This document shows, one piece after another, positions 1 to 7,453 of a stretch of DNA of 21,421 nt. Both the position numbers and the translations under genes were made by a program. The notes under the pieces are model-generated. The model saw nothing but the letters and a program-made list of their open reading frames with translations, had not been told where the DNA came from and made no database searches. The DNA comes from GCA-2688775 sp035288865 (GTDB lineage: Archaea; Nanobdellota; Nanobdellia; Woesearchaeales; GW2011-AR4): the NCBI GenBank assembly GCA_035288865.1, contig DATDZA010000021.1:1-21421 (forward strand). Reading direction: 5' to 3'. Each line of letters starts with the position of its first letter. The stretch's first letter is position 1.

Positions 1-2095
1 TGTCAGGCACTATTGTTGCAATATCGCCGTCAAACACGATGGTTATATTGTCAGCCTTGTAATACCCGTAGTTCAATAAATCCCCATCTTCATCAGAGAA
101 ATATCCTGAAACATTTATCGTCGCGTTCCTGTTTCTTGAGATATTTATTGTTGTTATATTATTTAATAATTTCGGCGCATTATTCTGCACATCAACCAAT
201 GCCGTGTACTTTATCTTTTCAATTTGAAGAACGGCACCATCTTCAATTTCAAAAATCAAATTATACGAGCTCTTGTTCAAGCCATTTAGAACACAAGTAT
301 CAACGCATTTATCAAAGAATTCAGTTTCATCATCATAAAACTTGACGCTCAAATTGCCCCATTCTGAATTGTAAATTTCTGATTTTGGAATGCTTAAAGC
401 TACTTCATAATAAATCACCTGGGCAGACACAATATTATCATATCCTGCACCATCTTTTCCATAAGACGAATAATATATCTCGCTCCAGTTTGATTTAGTG
501 GGCAGCAACCCGACAAATGAGCAGCAGTCAGAATTTCCGTTGCAGAATGTATTTAACGTTGCAGCTTGTATATTATAGATTTCCCATCTTGTGCAAAGCT
601 TTGATTCGTCTGCATTCCAGCTAAACTTTGTATTTAAAATATTTAAATCAACAACACCAGTAATGCTATCTTCCCCATTGTCATTTGCATCATAAACAGT
701 TCCTGAATTGTATGATAAATTAACAGTTATTGTTTTTGTTTCGTTGATTGGCTCATTTATTAATTGATTTGATGCTGGTGGAATTATCAATTTCACATCT
801 TTGTTGGAGCTTGAATTCAAGTCAGAAGCTGTCAGCTTAATTGTAGTGTTAATATTGTCATTGCTTGTGCTTAGTGCCAATAAATTTCCTGACATGCTTT
901 CGCTTACATTTACAGCATCAGAAACATCGAAAGATAAGATGTCATTATCCTCATCAACAAAATATTGTGACAAATTAATCGATAAGGTCTTGTTTAATAT
1001 AAACGAATCAATGGTGGAATTCCATTTGGGCGCATGGTTTATCTTTATTTGATCTGTCGCATTAGTTTGGTTAAGGGGTGTTGTTGTGTTCTCTGCAGCT
1101 TTTGAAGGGACAATCAATAAAATAGCCTTGACAGTTAAGTTCTTGCCATCAAATGCCGTGAATATGGTTGAGGCATTTCCGTAATAATCACTATTTGGAA
1201 CTAAGGTCATTAGTTCATTGTCAATGTTGATTGTTATGTTTGGCACGGCCCCGTAGTTATATGATAAGGCATCATTGTCCTCATCTGTGAAATATTGGGC
1301 CAAGCTTATTGAGGTTGTTCCATCTATAACAAAACTATTGATATCAGAAATCCATACCGGTGCCATGTTGTCTTGGGCAACCTTTTTCTCGATAATCACA
1401 ATTATCTGCACAACTTCGCTTGTTGAATCAATTCCATCAGACGATATGAAAGTTAATGTGGCATTGAAATTATTGTCGGAGCTTGGTATTAATGTTGCTA
1501 CTGTGTCGCTAACCGAAACAGAAAGCTTATCACTATTTGAAGACGCAGAATAAATTAATGAATCATCATCTTTATCTATGAAATATTTTGACAGGTCTAA
1601 TGTTGCAGTTCCATTTATTGTAAATGAGCTTGGCCCATCCCATTCGGGCTTGTTATTCTTCTTTTTCTTATCCTTGTCGTCCTCTTTGTCATTTCCTTTA
1701 TCGTTTCCATTTTCTTTTTCATCGTTTATTGCAAGCCCGGTTATAGCGATTGTAGAATTTGATGTCCCGTGGTCTGCATTGTTGGCGCTTTCATTTAATT
1801 TTGAGCTGTCAAAGACAAGATATTTGATTCCGTTGCTCTCAATGTAAACTCTTGCTGTTCCGGAATTTGTAACCTTTCCATCAATCTTTAATGATTTCAA
1901 TTCCCCAATATTTGCGGGATTCCATGTGTAATTTCCGTTTGAAGTAACAACCAAATTCAAGCTTTCAGAATAGCTGAACTGCTTTATTACAAATCCTGTC
2001 AGCGATGGGCCTAATACATAGATGCCAAATCCGGCTGCAATTAGCGCAATTACTAGCACTATTGCCTCCGCCCTTCGCAAGCTATTCTGAATCAA
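1..2095 (-). CDS. Large membrane-anchored surface protein with Ig/cadherin-like repeats (partial, C-terminus beyond window)
   Basis: Open minus-strand frame of 698 codons that runs off the left edge. I place the start at TTG 2095 because GGAGG (2104-2108) lies 8 nt upstream. The N-terminus has RR followed by a hydrophobic stretch (about residues 11-30), a signal anchor that should leave the rest outside the cell. A charged low-complexity linker rich in K, D, N and E covers about 120-148. Repeats of about 95-110 residues begin near 149, 245, 355 and 640, each with an aromatic/W start, a strand like SFxIxGT and a Ca-binding-like YFxDxDxDxL motif. Between repeats 3 and 4 is a different, Cys-containing domain (about 450-630) with CTRWEIYN near 500 and a CC pair. 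Many N-x-S/T sequons are present. The repeats resemble dystroglycan/cadherin-type Ig domains used in adhesion. Function is inferred; the exact ligand is unknown. It follows the HTH gene by 3 bp, so the two are likely co-transcribed. Confidence 0.85.
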   Translation of the reverse strand, partial: MIQNSLRRAEAIVLVIALIAAGFGIYVLGPSLTGFVIKQFSYSESLNLVVTSNGNYTWNPANIGELKSLKIDGKVTNSGTARVYIESNGIKYLVFDSSKLNESANNADHGTSNSTIAITGLAINDEKENGNDKGNDKEDDKDKKKKNNKPEWDGPSSFTINGTATLDLSKYFIDKDDDSLIYSASSNSDKLSVSVSDTVATLIPSSDNNFNATLTFISSDGIDSTSEVVQIIVIIEKKVAQDNMAPVWISDINSFVIDGTTSISLAQYFTDEDNDALSYNYGAVPNITINIDNELMTLVPNSDYYGNASTIFTAFDGKNLTVKAILLIVPSKAAENTTTPLNQTNATDQIKINHAPKWNSTIDSFILNKTLSINLSQYFVDEDNDILSFDVSDAVNVSESMSGNLLALSTSNDNINTTIKLTASDLNSSSNKDVKLIIPPASNQLINEPINETKTITVNLSYNSGTVYDANDNGEDSITGVVDLNILNTKFSWNADESKLCTRWEIYNIQAATLNTFCNGNSDCCSFVGLLPTKSNWSEIYYSSYGKDGAGYDNIVSAQVIYYEVALSIPKSEIYNSEWGNLSVKFYDDETEFFDKCVDTCVLNGLNKSSYNLIFEIEDGAVLQIEKIKYTALVDVQNNAPKLLNNITTINISRNRNATINVSGYFSDEDGDLLNYGYYKADNITIVFDGDIATIVPD

Positions 2096-2098
2096 TTT

Positions 2099-2677
2099 TT
2101 ATTCCTCCAACTTAAATGAAGATCCGTCCGAAAAATTTTTCCCCATGCCTCTTTTCTTTTTCACTCTGTCATAAACTGTCCAAATCGTTCTGTCATCAAG
2201 ATGCAGAATTACTCCGATTTCATGGTTTGAGTAATCCAAGTCTTTCACATAGCCGACAACGCCCTCAAGCGTTGAAAATGAGCGATTTGAAATTACAGAA
2301 GCGGGAATCACAATATCCCTTGAAACAGTTCCGAAAGAAGCAGGCATTTTCTTCTGGGATTTCTGGTAAGTTGCCCAGATTGTCTTGCTGCTCCTATTGA
2401 GAATTTTGGCGATTTTTGAAAATTTCAGCTTCAAATCTTCTTTCAGGTATTTTACAATTGCCTCGAGCGAACTTAAAGCATCATTTGAGAAAATGCCAAT
2501 CGGAATTGAAATTTCTTTTCTGTTGAATATGTCCTGCTCATTTACTTCATGGAGCCTTTTCAGCTCGCTCATGAAAAAGGAAATCATCTCAATTTTGTCT
2601 TCTTTCGAAAGGTCATTGAATTTAGAAATAAGCCTATCCATACCAATATCGCCGGCACCTTTTTTTTCTATTGGCAA
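2099..2677 (-). CDS. Tandem-duplicated helix-turn-helix protein, putative DNA-binding regulator
   Basis: A 192-residue soluble protein. Residues 58-110 and 124-175 are two copies of one module: IP....SN...S.LE..V.Y.K, then a helix with I..IL, then a recognition-like helix TIWATY / TIWTVY followed by KK. This looks like a sigma-70 region 4/winged HTH-type fold in duplicate, suited to binding a two-fold or directly repeated site. Residues 1-55 are helical and charged and may form a dimerisation or partner-binding arm. The start is uncertain: TTG 2677 is preceded by AAGGGA, while ATG at 2641 (codon 13) is an alternative. The gene is directly upstream of the surface-protein gene with a 3 bp gap. 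The promoter side faces the repeat array at 2938-3118, so self-regulation or control of the flanking genes is plausible but not shown. I do not recognise a named family. Confidence 0.8.
   Translation of the reverse strand: MPIEKKGAGDIGMDRLISKFNDLSKEDKIEMISFFMSELKRLHEVNEQDIFNRKEISIPIGIFSNDALSSLEAIVKYLKEDLKLKFSKIAKILNRSSKTIWATYQKSQKKMPASFGTVSRDIVIPASVISNRSFSTLEGVVGYVKDLDYSNHEIGVILHLDDRTIWTVYDRVKKKRGMGKNFSDGSSFKLEE
2104..2108 (-). promoter_or_regulatory. Shine-Dalgarno site for the surface protein
   Basis: GGAGG on the minus strand, 8 nt before TTG 2095 and inside the last codons of the upstream HTH gene. It decides the non-ATG start of the surface protein and points to translation from a shared mRNA. 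Confidence 0.7.
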
Positions 2678-2810
2678 ATTATTGTCCCTTAACTACCTAA
2701 TTCTGCAATGAAAAATTTTAATGGAAACATTTTAGTCGGGCAACTTGTCTGGTGAAATTGAGTCCCCCAAACATACATCTAGAACGCAGAAAGAAGAGTA
2801 ATTGTTGCTT

Positions 2811-2832
2811 TTTGAATGGGTACCCATTTAAA
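2811..2832. promoter_or_regulatory. 22-bp palindrome centred on GGGTACCC
   Basis: A perfect 14-bp palindrome (2815-2828, AATGGGTACCCATT) extends to 22 bp with one mismatched pair. It sits about 135 bp upstream of the HTH gene start in otherwise AT-rich DNA. It looks like an operator for a dimeric regulator or a hairpin in a long leader; neither can be distinguished here. Confidence 0.5.
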
Positions 2833-2842
2833 TCACTTTTAC

Positions 2843-2871
2843 CTTACTTTGTAAGTAAGATATATATAAAA
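2843..2871. promoter_or_regulatory. CTTAC-TTT-GTAAG dyad adjoining a TATA-like stretch
   Basis: A 13-bp dyad at 2843-2855 has the same arm-3 nt-arm form (CTTAY...RTAAG) as the units of the array at 2938-3118. It directly precedes a GATATATATAAA stretch (2859-2870) that could serve as a TATA box on either strand. The shared shape suggests that the same protein binds here and in the array. Confidence 0.4.
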
Positions 2872-2937
2872 CTTTCCATTTTATACTCACGAAGATCAAA
2901 AAATTTCGGTGATTTTTGTATACTGTTAAATATTAGT

Positions 2938-3118
2938 CTTATTATATAAGAATTATATCTTATTATATAGTAATAAAATCTTATTATATAAGAAAAATAT
3001 ATTATTTTATAAGAAATAATCCTATTATGTAATTTTATTTATCTTATTATATAAGAATAAATCTGATTATATATGTTAAAATTACCTATTAAATAAGTAT
3101 TTTAACTTACTATATAGG
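2938..3118. repeat. Array of nine degenerate 13-bp dyads with a 21-bp period
   Basis: Units start at 2938, 2959, 2980, 3001, 3021, 3043, 3063, 3085 and 3106. The spacings are 21, 21, 21, 20, 22, 20, 22 and 21, a mean of 21.0 bp or two helical turns. The best copies (2938, 2980, 3043) read CTTATTATATAAG, i.e. CTTAT and ATAAG arms around TAT. Every G or C between 2938 and 3125 lies inside a 13-mer, mostly at its ends, while the 7-9 bp linkers are purely A/T. A weak tenth unit may start at 3126. The array ends about 48 bp before the likely TATA box of the protease gene. It looks like a same-face operator array; each unit also resembles an archaeal TATA box. Together with the sites at 2811-2871 it accounts for most of the 2678-3203 gene-free stretch, in which I see no convincing gene. 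Confidence 0.85.
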
Positions 3119-3165
3119 AAAATTAGTATTATCAATAACTTTATTTAGAAGTTTTCCCCAAAAAC

Positions 3166-3178
3166 ATAATTTATTAAA
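3166..3178 (+). promoter_or_regulatory. Probable TATA box of the presenilin-like protease gene
   Basis: ATAATTTATTAAA is centred about 32 bp before ATG 3204, giving a short leader. The call rests on position and AT content only. Confidence 0.4.
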
Positions 3179-3203
3179 GCTGTAGAAATTTTTTGCTTAG
3201 GAA

Positions 3204-4127
3204 ATGAAACACACATTAAAAGTTACATTAGCTTTGGTGGCTTTCTTTTTTCTGGCGCAGATTGTCGGGCTGCTGATAGTCAATCAATATATTGACCATA
3301 AGAAGACTGTTGAGGCAAACGAGGTTATATACAAGCCGCTGCCCTACAATCTTGAAAGGCCCCAGGTGGAAAATCAGTCAACATCTTTCATTTATATAAT
3401 GGTTACTATCCTGATAGGGACTGGTTTGCTTTTGCTCATAGCGAAAACGCACAAGCCATTCTTTTGGAAAATATTATTTTTTATTTCTATCTCTGTAACT
3501 CTTTCTGTGGCGCTGGCAGCTTTCATAAACATTGCAATAGCGGCTGTTATAGCAGTTGCAATCTCATTTTTAAGATTGAACAAGCCCAATATACTAATTC
3601 ACAATATATCTGAAGTTTTTATCTATGGCGGATTGGCAACAATAATGGTGAACATTTTTAATTTGTTTGCAGCCTTCATGCTTTTAATTTTTATATCAAT
3701 TTACGATTATATAGCCGTATTCAGAACTAAGCATATGATCCAGCTTGCTGAATTTCAGTCGGAGGCTAAAGTATTTGCAGGCCTTTACATACCTTACAGC
3801 AGGGGAAAAGTTTCAGCAAAGCGTGAATTGAAATTGAGGCCTAAAATCAGGGAAACATCTGGCAGAGTTCCGTTAAAAAGCTCTGTTGCTATTTTAGGCG
3901 GAGGCGACATAGGCTTCACTTTGATTTTTGCCAGTGTTGTGATGAAAGATTTGATGCTGCATAATGCAATCTGGCTCGGATTTTTGAAAACTCTGATAAT
4001 ACCTGTTTGTGTTACAGTTGCGCTTTTTATTCTTTTAATGAAAGCCCAGCAGAACAAATTCTATCCAGCAATGCCGGTTTTAAGCTTGGGCTGCTTTATC
4101 GGATATCTGGTTGTTTGGCTAATTTAA
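3204..4127 (+). CDS. Presenilin/signal-peptide-peptidase-like intramembrane aspartyl protease
   Basis: A 307-residue polytopic membrane protein with about nine hydrophobic segments. It carries both GxGD-protease active-site motifs: IYDYIAVF with D168, and GGGDIGF with D235 on the following helix. A PAL-like motif near the C-terminus reads YPAMP (288-290, PAM in place of PAL). This matches archaeal SPP_2/presenilin homologues, which cleave transmembrane helices within the membrane, typically signal-peptide remnants or type II anchors. A loop of about 45 residues rich in K and R (about 178-225) separates the catalytic helices, as is usual in this family. The substrate is not known. The gene lies downstream of the 21-bp repeat array and its last 32 bp overlap the tail of the convergent methyltransferase gene. 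Confidence 0.9.
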   Translation: MKHTLKVTLALVAFFFLAQIVGLLIVNQYIDHKKTVEANEVIYKPLPYNLERPQVENQSTSFIYIMVTILIGTGLLLLIAKTHKPFFWKILFFISISVTLSVALAAFINIAIAAVIAVAISFLRLNKPNILIHNISEVFIYGGLATIMVNIFNLFAAFMLLIFISIYDYIAVFRTKHMIQLAEFQSEAKVFAGLYIPYSRGKVSAKRELKLRPKIRETSGRVPLKSSVAILGGGDIGFTLIFASVVMKDLMLHNAIWLGFLKTLIIPVCVTVALFILLMKAQQNKFYPAMPVLSLGCFIGYLVVWLI

Positions 4128-4917
4128 TTATCGGCATGTTGCTGCATATTTCTTTATCCATAAATATCCAGTCATCCTTAAAACCTGCGCTTTTTATTGC
4201 AGATTTAATCTCTTTTATTGGAATTTTTCCCCTAAATCTGGCTTGTGAAGACATTGATATCAGGATTTTTATAAGATCGTAATCTTCGTTAGATATATTT
4301 CCTTTTTCATAAAGCTTTTCCATCAATTTTCTGGCTTTTGGATAATCAACATAGCCGTTTTTGTCGGAGCAATGAAAATAAAGCTGCACTTCAATATAGC
4401 TAAACAAATTGTATTTTCTTCTTTTGCGATAGGCATATTTGCGTATTAGTTGCAGTAAATTATCCTCATTATTAAACTGCAAATTCCCCTTGCAATAAAA
4501 TATGCCCTCGGGTTTTAGTGCTTCAAACATGACACTAAAGAATTTGTTTGTCATACTTTTGCCGATTACATTAAAAGCCCTGTGGCCAAGTATTACATCA
4601 TATTTGTTTTTATCTTTTATTTGAAGCCAATCTATTTCCAAAAAATGTTCTTTCAAAAATTTTTCCTTCGAATATTTTGTCAACATCTCATAATTTGATT
4701 TGCTAAAATCGGCAACAAAAGGAATTGTCCTTAATTTTTTGCATAATCTCCTGTACTCAATAGTAGAGCCCAATATCAAGACATTTTTTGGTTTGATTCT
4801 TCTTAACTCTTTTTCAAGGAATTTAAGCTCTTCTTTAGATGGCCTTGCTGGGACAGGAAACTTGTCCCACACCTGGCCGTAATTCCAGTTGGCAACTTCT
4901 TGCTTTTTAAAATCCAT
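4096..4917 (-). CDS. Class I SAM-dependent methyltransferase-like protein
   Basis: A 273-residue soluble protein. Residues 44-57 (NVLILGSTIEYRRL) look like the first beta strand and glycine motif of a Rossmann-type methyltransferase. They are followed by FVADFSKSNYEML, with an acidic residue at the end of strand 2, and by a motif IV-like YDVILGHRAFN. A further segment (ALKPEGIFYCKG) matches the strand after motif IV. The C-terminal third is helical and lysine-rich. Substrate is unknown; no nucleic-acid-specific motif is visible. The promoter region is shared with the divergent SRP RNA gene. The 3' end overlaps the protease gene by 32 bp in convergent orientation. Confidence 0.75.
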   Translation of the reverse strand: MDFKKQEVANWNYGQVWDKFPVPARPSKEELKFLEKELRRIKPKNVLILGSTIEYRRLCKKLRTIPFVADFSKSNYEMLTKYSKEKFLKEHFLEIDWLQIKDKNKYDVILGHRAFNVIGKSMTNKFFSVMFEALKPEGIFYCKGNLQFNNEDNLLQLIRKYAYRKRRKYNLFSYIEVQLYFHCSDKNGYVDYPKARKLMEKLYEKGNISNEDYDLIKILISMSSQARFRGKIPIKEIKSAIKSAGFKDDWIFMDKEICSNMPIIKLAKQPDIR

Positions 4918-5000
4918 AAAATATAAATAAAATTATGATTTATTTAAATTTACTTATTTATTATTAAGGATTGTATGGAAAAATATTTTTAATAGATAAC

Positions 5001-5010
5001 CTTTTAAAAT
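5001..5010 (+). promoter_or_regulatory. Probable TATA box of the SRP RNA gene
   Basis: CTTTTAAAAT is centred about 25 bp before the inferred RNA 5' end at 5031, the expected archaeal spacing. Confidence 0.5.
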
Positions 5011-5030
5011 AAGTAACCCTTTCTCGTCTA

Positions 5031-5303
5031 CGGGAGGACTTTGCCGGGAGGTCAGCACTCTCCTGTCAGCGCAGATGTGCTTCAGGCGCGGTGAGGTTTG
5101 GGAAGCGGCTTGGGCTGCTGCAATCTGGTCTTGCTTTTGGCGTCGAAGCTCTGTCCCGTTGAACTGTTGTTTTTGAAAATCCGTCAGGTCTGGAAGGAAG
5201 CAGCGGTAATCTTAGGCGGCGGTGTTAATGGGCAGCAGAGTGGAGCTTGAAGCAGGGTAGCCACTTGCAGTAACTCTTGCCCATTCTCAGGCGCGTCCTC
5301 CTA
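5031..5303 (+). ncRNA. Archaeal signal recognition particle RNA (7S RNA)
   Basis: The universally conserved helix 8 is present at 5183-5204: GTCAGG, then TCT-GGAA-GGA (the GGAA tetraloop) and AGCAGC. This is the SRP54/Ffh binding site. An Alu-domain-like 5' part (5042-5110) contains the TGTCAGCGCAG and GGCGCGGTGAGG segments expected for helices 3 and 4. The ends pair: GGAGGAC (5033-5039) with GTCCTCC (5295-5301), forming archaeal helix 1. The length of about 273 nt and a GC content far above the flanks fit. The RNA scaffolds SRP19 and SRP54 for co-translational targeting to the membrane. Exact ends may be off by a few bases. Confidence 0.96.
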
Positions 5304-5315
5304 CTTTTTATTTTT
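5304..5315 (+). terminator. T-rich terminator of the SRP RNA gene
   Basis: Two T runs (CTTTTTATTTTTG) follow directly after the closing helix of the SRP RNA, as in archaeal oligo-T termination. The convergent thiL gene ends 41 bp further on. Confidence 0.6.
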
Positions 5316-5355
5316 GTTTGACTGAAAAAATTAAATCTTGATGTGAAGTGGGAAT

Positions 5356-6327
5356 TTAAACTTTAATTCTTATGAAATGGTCAAACCCGCTTTCAATTTT
5401 TATTTTTTTATTATTCTTAATTAGTTTTATTCCATTTTTTTTATTGACAATTTCTCCAATAACCGAAACATCAAATTTTATTAATTGTTTTAATTTATTT
5501 TTGTTTGCAGTAAAAACTAATTCAAAATCCTCTCCCCCGTAAAGCGCAAAATCTACAGCGTCTTTTTTTAATTTTTTTGAATCAATTATCGTGTTTTTAG
5601 ATATTAAAATTTTATCAGCATAAATAACAGCTCCGACTTTTGATTGCTCGCAAATATGATTCACCTCAGAAGCAACTCCGTCGGAAACATCAATCATGGA
5701 ATTAATGCCTATTTTTACCAATTTTCTTGCCAAATCAAGGCGGGATTTCGGCTCTAAATGCGGTTTTATTGATTTTCCCTTTAGGTTATGCCTTAATAAT
5801 TCCAGCCCTGCTGTTGATTTTCCAACATCGCCTGAGCAGAAAATTAAATCGCCGATTTCAGCGCCGCTTCTCAGGGCAAGAAATTTTTTCTCAACGAGGC
5901 CAATTAATGCAATATTTATGACAATTTCTCTTGAATGGGTTATGTTTCCCCCAACAATGCTAATCTCGTATTCTTTTGCTTTTTTGTTTATTCCTTTGTA
6001 TAATCCGTCAACAAACCCGATATCAATATCATGCGGCAGGGCAAGCGATATTACAGCAAATTTTGGAATGCCGCCCATTGCAGCTATATCGCTTACATTC
6101 TGCTCGACAGCTTTCATCCCGATCTGCATTGGAGTGGAAAATTTTAAGGAGAAATGGTCATTCTCAACGAGCATGTCAGTTGTTAAAAGCATATAATCTT
6201 TCTTATCATGCTTCAAAACAGCGGCATCATCACCAATTCCAAAAATAACATCCTTAGAAAATAGTTTAATTCCCCTATTGATTCGCTCAATTAATTCAAA
6301 TTCACCCCCAATATCTTTGATTTTCAT
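5356..6327 (-). CDS. thiL: Thiamine-monophosphate kinase
   Basis: ThiL phosphorylates thiamine monophosphate to the active cofactor thiamine diphosphate using ATP. The protein has the PurM/ThiL-type fold with the family's motifs in order: a GGEFELIERI start, GIGDDAAV (phosphate and Mg binding), TTDMLVENDHF, the AVEQNVSDIAAMGG segment, VGGNITHS, IDVSDGVASE and YGGEDFELVFT. Length of 323 aa is normal. I choose ATG 6327 because it forms a 4-bp ATGA overlap with the stop of the NAD kinase gene and fits the usual family start; a longer start at 6339 adds only MAQR. The overlap implies translational coupling with NAD kinase. No other thiamine gene is in the window, so the enzyme may act on salvaged vitamin. 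Confidence 0.95.
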   Translation of the reverse strand: MKIKDIGGEFELIERINRGIKLFSKDVIFGIGDDAAVLKHDKKDYMLLTTDMLVENDHFSLKFSTPMQIGMKAVEQNVSDIAAMGGIPKFAVISLALPHDIDIGFVDGLYKGINKKAKEYEISIVGGNITHSREIVINIALIGLVEKKFLALRSGAEIGDLIFCSGDVGKSTAGLELLRHNLKGKSIKPHLEPKSRLDLARKLVKIGINSMIDVSDGVASEVNHICEQSKVGAVIYADKILISKNTIIDSKKLKKDAVDFALYGGEDFELVFTANKNKLKQLIKFDVSVIGEIVNKKNGIKLIKNNKKIKIESGFDHFIRIKV

Positions 6328-7118
6328 TCTTTGCGCCATACCACATTCAGCCCATTCTTTGATAACTTTACGGCTGCTTTGCTTCCATTTTTGAAGGAAT
6401 GCTCCATTCCAACGGAATCTGCCACAATAATTCCATCCAGCATTTCAGAAAGAATTTTTATATTTTGGTTTGGCTTTAATATTCCATTTTTTAATTTATA
6501 ATTCCTGAAAACCTTGCCTTCATATGGCTCCCTCACGACAAACTGGAAATTTTTTGAGTCGAGGTGCATTGTTTTTATCCCGCAGGCTTTTGCCCATGCA
6601 TAGCTTCCTGCCGGCGTTGTTACAAGAACTCCGCTGCTTTTCTGCCGCTCTTTTTTTCCGCCGGATTCTAAAATATATTTTGCAGCATGGTAAGCCTTCT
6701 TTGGCCCTATAAACAATTCATTTAAAGCCAGCGTTTCTATCTTTTTGTTATTAATAAATGCCTCCAGTCTCGGGAATTTTTTTATGTATATCTTGTTTTG
6801 CAGAATTTTTTTTAATATTAATTCAAAATTATTTTTATCAGAGCTCATGAAAAATCCTTCCTTGCTGCCTACATCAGCATTCACACCAAACATTGGCTGG
6901 GAAGCGACAAATTGCGCAGCCCTCAGGAAAGTGCCGTCTCCTCCTACAGCTATTATCAAATCGCGGTTCGAGAATTGCTCATGTTTTAATTTATCCCTGT
7001 CAGCAAGATTGTAATCGATTCTGTATTTTTTTAATGTTTTCTTTACTTTATCCAAAGTAGATTTATAGATCCCATAAGCCGGATGAGTGTAAACCACTAA
7101 AACTTTTTTGAGTTTCAT
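6324..7118 (-). CDS. nadK: NAD kinase
   Basis: The enzyme makes NADP from NAD with ATP or polyphosphate. It carries the diagnostic GGDGT motif (residues 59-63), the NE pair (N133, E134) in LALNELFIG, and the GVLVTTPAGSYAWA segment matching the conserved glycine-rich TPTGS-like region of the family. I choose ATG 7118 (264 aa) over an upstream start at 7214. A TATA-like sequence (7138-7149) lies 25 bp before 7118, which predicts a leaderless mRNA, and the KKVLVVY strand follows at once. The 32 extra residues of the longer frame overlap the divergent nucleotidase gene and look non-conserved. The gene is first in an operon with thiL. Confidence 0.92.
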   Translation of the reverse strand: MKLKKVLVVYTHPAYGIYKSTLDKVKKTLKKYRIDYNLADRDKLKHEQFSNRDLIIAVGGDGTFLRAAQFVASQPMFGVNADVGSKEGFFMSSDKNNFELILKKILQNKIYIKKFPRLEAFINNKKIETLALNELFIGPKKAYHAAKYILESGGKKERQKSSGVLVTTPAGSYAWAKACGIKTMHLDSKNFQFVVREPYEGKVFRNYKLKNGILKPNQNIKILSEMLDGIIVADSVGMEHSFKNGSKAAVKLSKNGLNVVWRKE

Positions 7119-7137
7119 TTGGTATTCTAAATCAAAA

Positions 7138-7149
7138 TTTATATTTAAA
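7138..7149 (-). promoter_or_regulatory. TATA box for leaderless nadK mRNA (near-palindromic, in a divergent promoter region)
   Basis: TTTATATTTAAA is centred 25 bp from ATG 7118 on the minus strand. Since it is nearly symmetric it could also help fire rightwards; a second AT-rich box near 7156-7166 is about 25 bp before the plus-strand ATG 7184. Confidence 0.5.
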
Positions 7150-7183
7150 GGTTTGTTTTTGTATTTAATCACAGGGTTTAAAA

Positions 7184-7453
7184 ATGAATATGTGTTATTC
7201 TGTATCGATTTCAATGGATAGGCTGGGACTGGTTCATCTGATAAACGGGGAAATATTAGGCAAGCTGGACAAAATTGGAGCTATTATTTTGGATTGTGAT
7301 GGGACTGCAACCAATTTATTTAGCGGAGAAAATCCTGATTTAATCGGAGATAACATGCTGAATTTTCTTCCGCCTGATTTAAAAAAACCGCTGAAAGGGA
7401 AAAAATTTAGGGATTTGGAAGCAGCTTGTGATGTTCCAATAGGGGGTATGTAG
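7184..7453 (+). CDS. cN-II-type HAD 5'-nucleotidase, N-terminal fragment (frameshifted)
   Basis: The 89-residue frame holds HAD motif I, ILDCDGT, preceded by a strand like that of cytosolic IMP/GMP 5'-nucleotidases (xxxKIGAIILD). It ends in PIGGM and a TAG stop just after a run of five G (7442-7446). The frame opened by one additional base continues with YVDLKLGYVIQPNSRG, which is where the family has its ...D...GxLLKxDRxG segment. The enzyme family dephosphorylates purine nucleoside monophosphates. Start could be ATG 7184 or ATG 7214 (MDRLGL). Read with the downstream fragment, the intact gene would be about 385 codons. Confidence 0.7.
   Translation: MNMCYSVSISMDRLGLVHLINGEILGKLDKIGAIILDCDGTATNLFSGENPDLIGDNMLNFLPPDLKKPLKGKKFRDLEAACDVPIGGM

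Noticed and set aside
2752..2949. 65-aa plus-strand frame in the intergenic region
   Set aside because: It crosses the palindrome and dyad, has no ribosome site or TATA at the right distance, and its composition does not look like protein.
2938..3118. CRISPR array
   Set aside because: The repeated unit is only 13 bp, degenerate, and the linkers are 7-9 bp of pure A/T; no cas gene is nearby.
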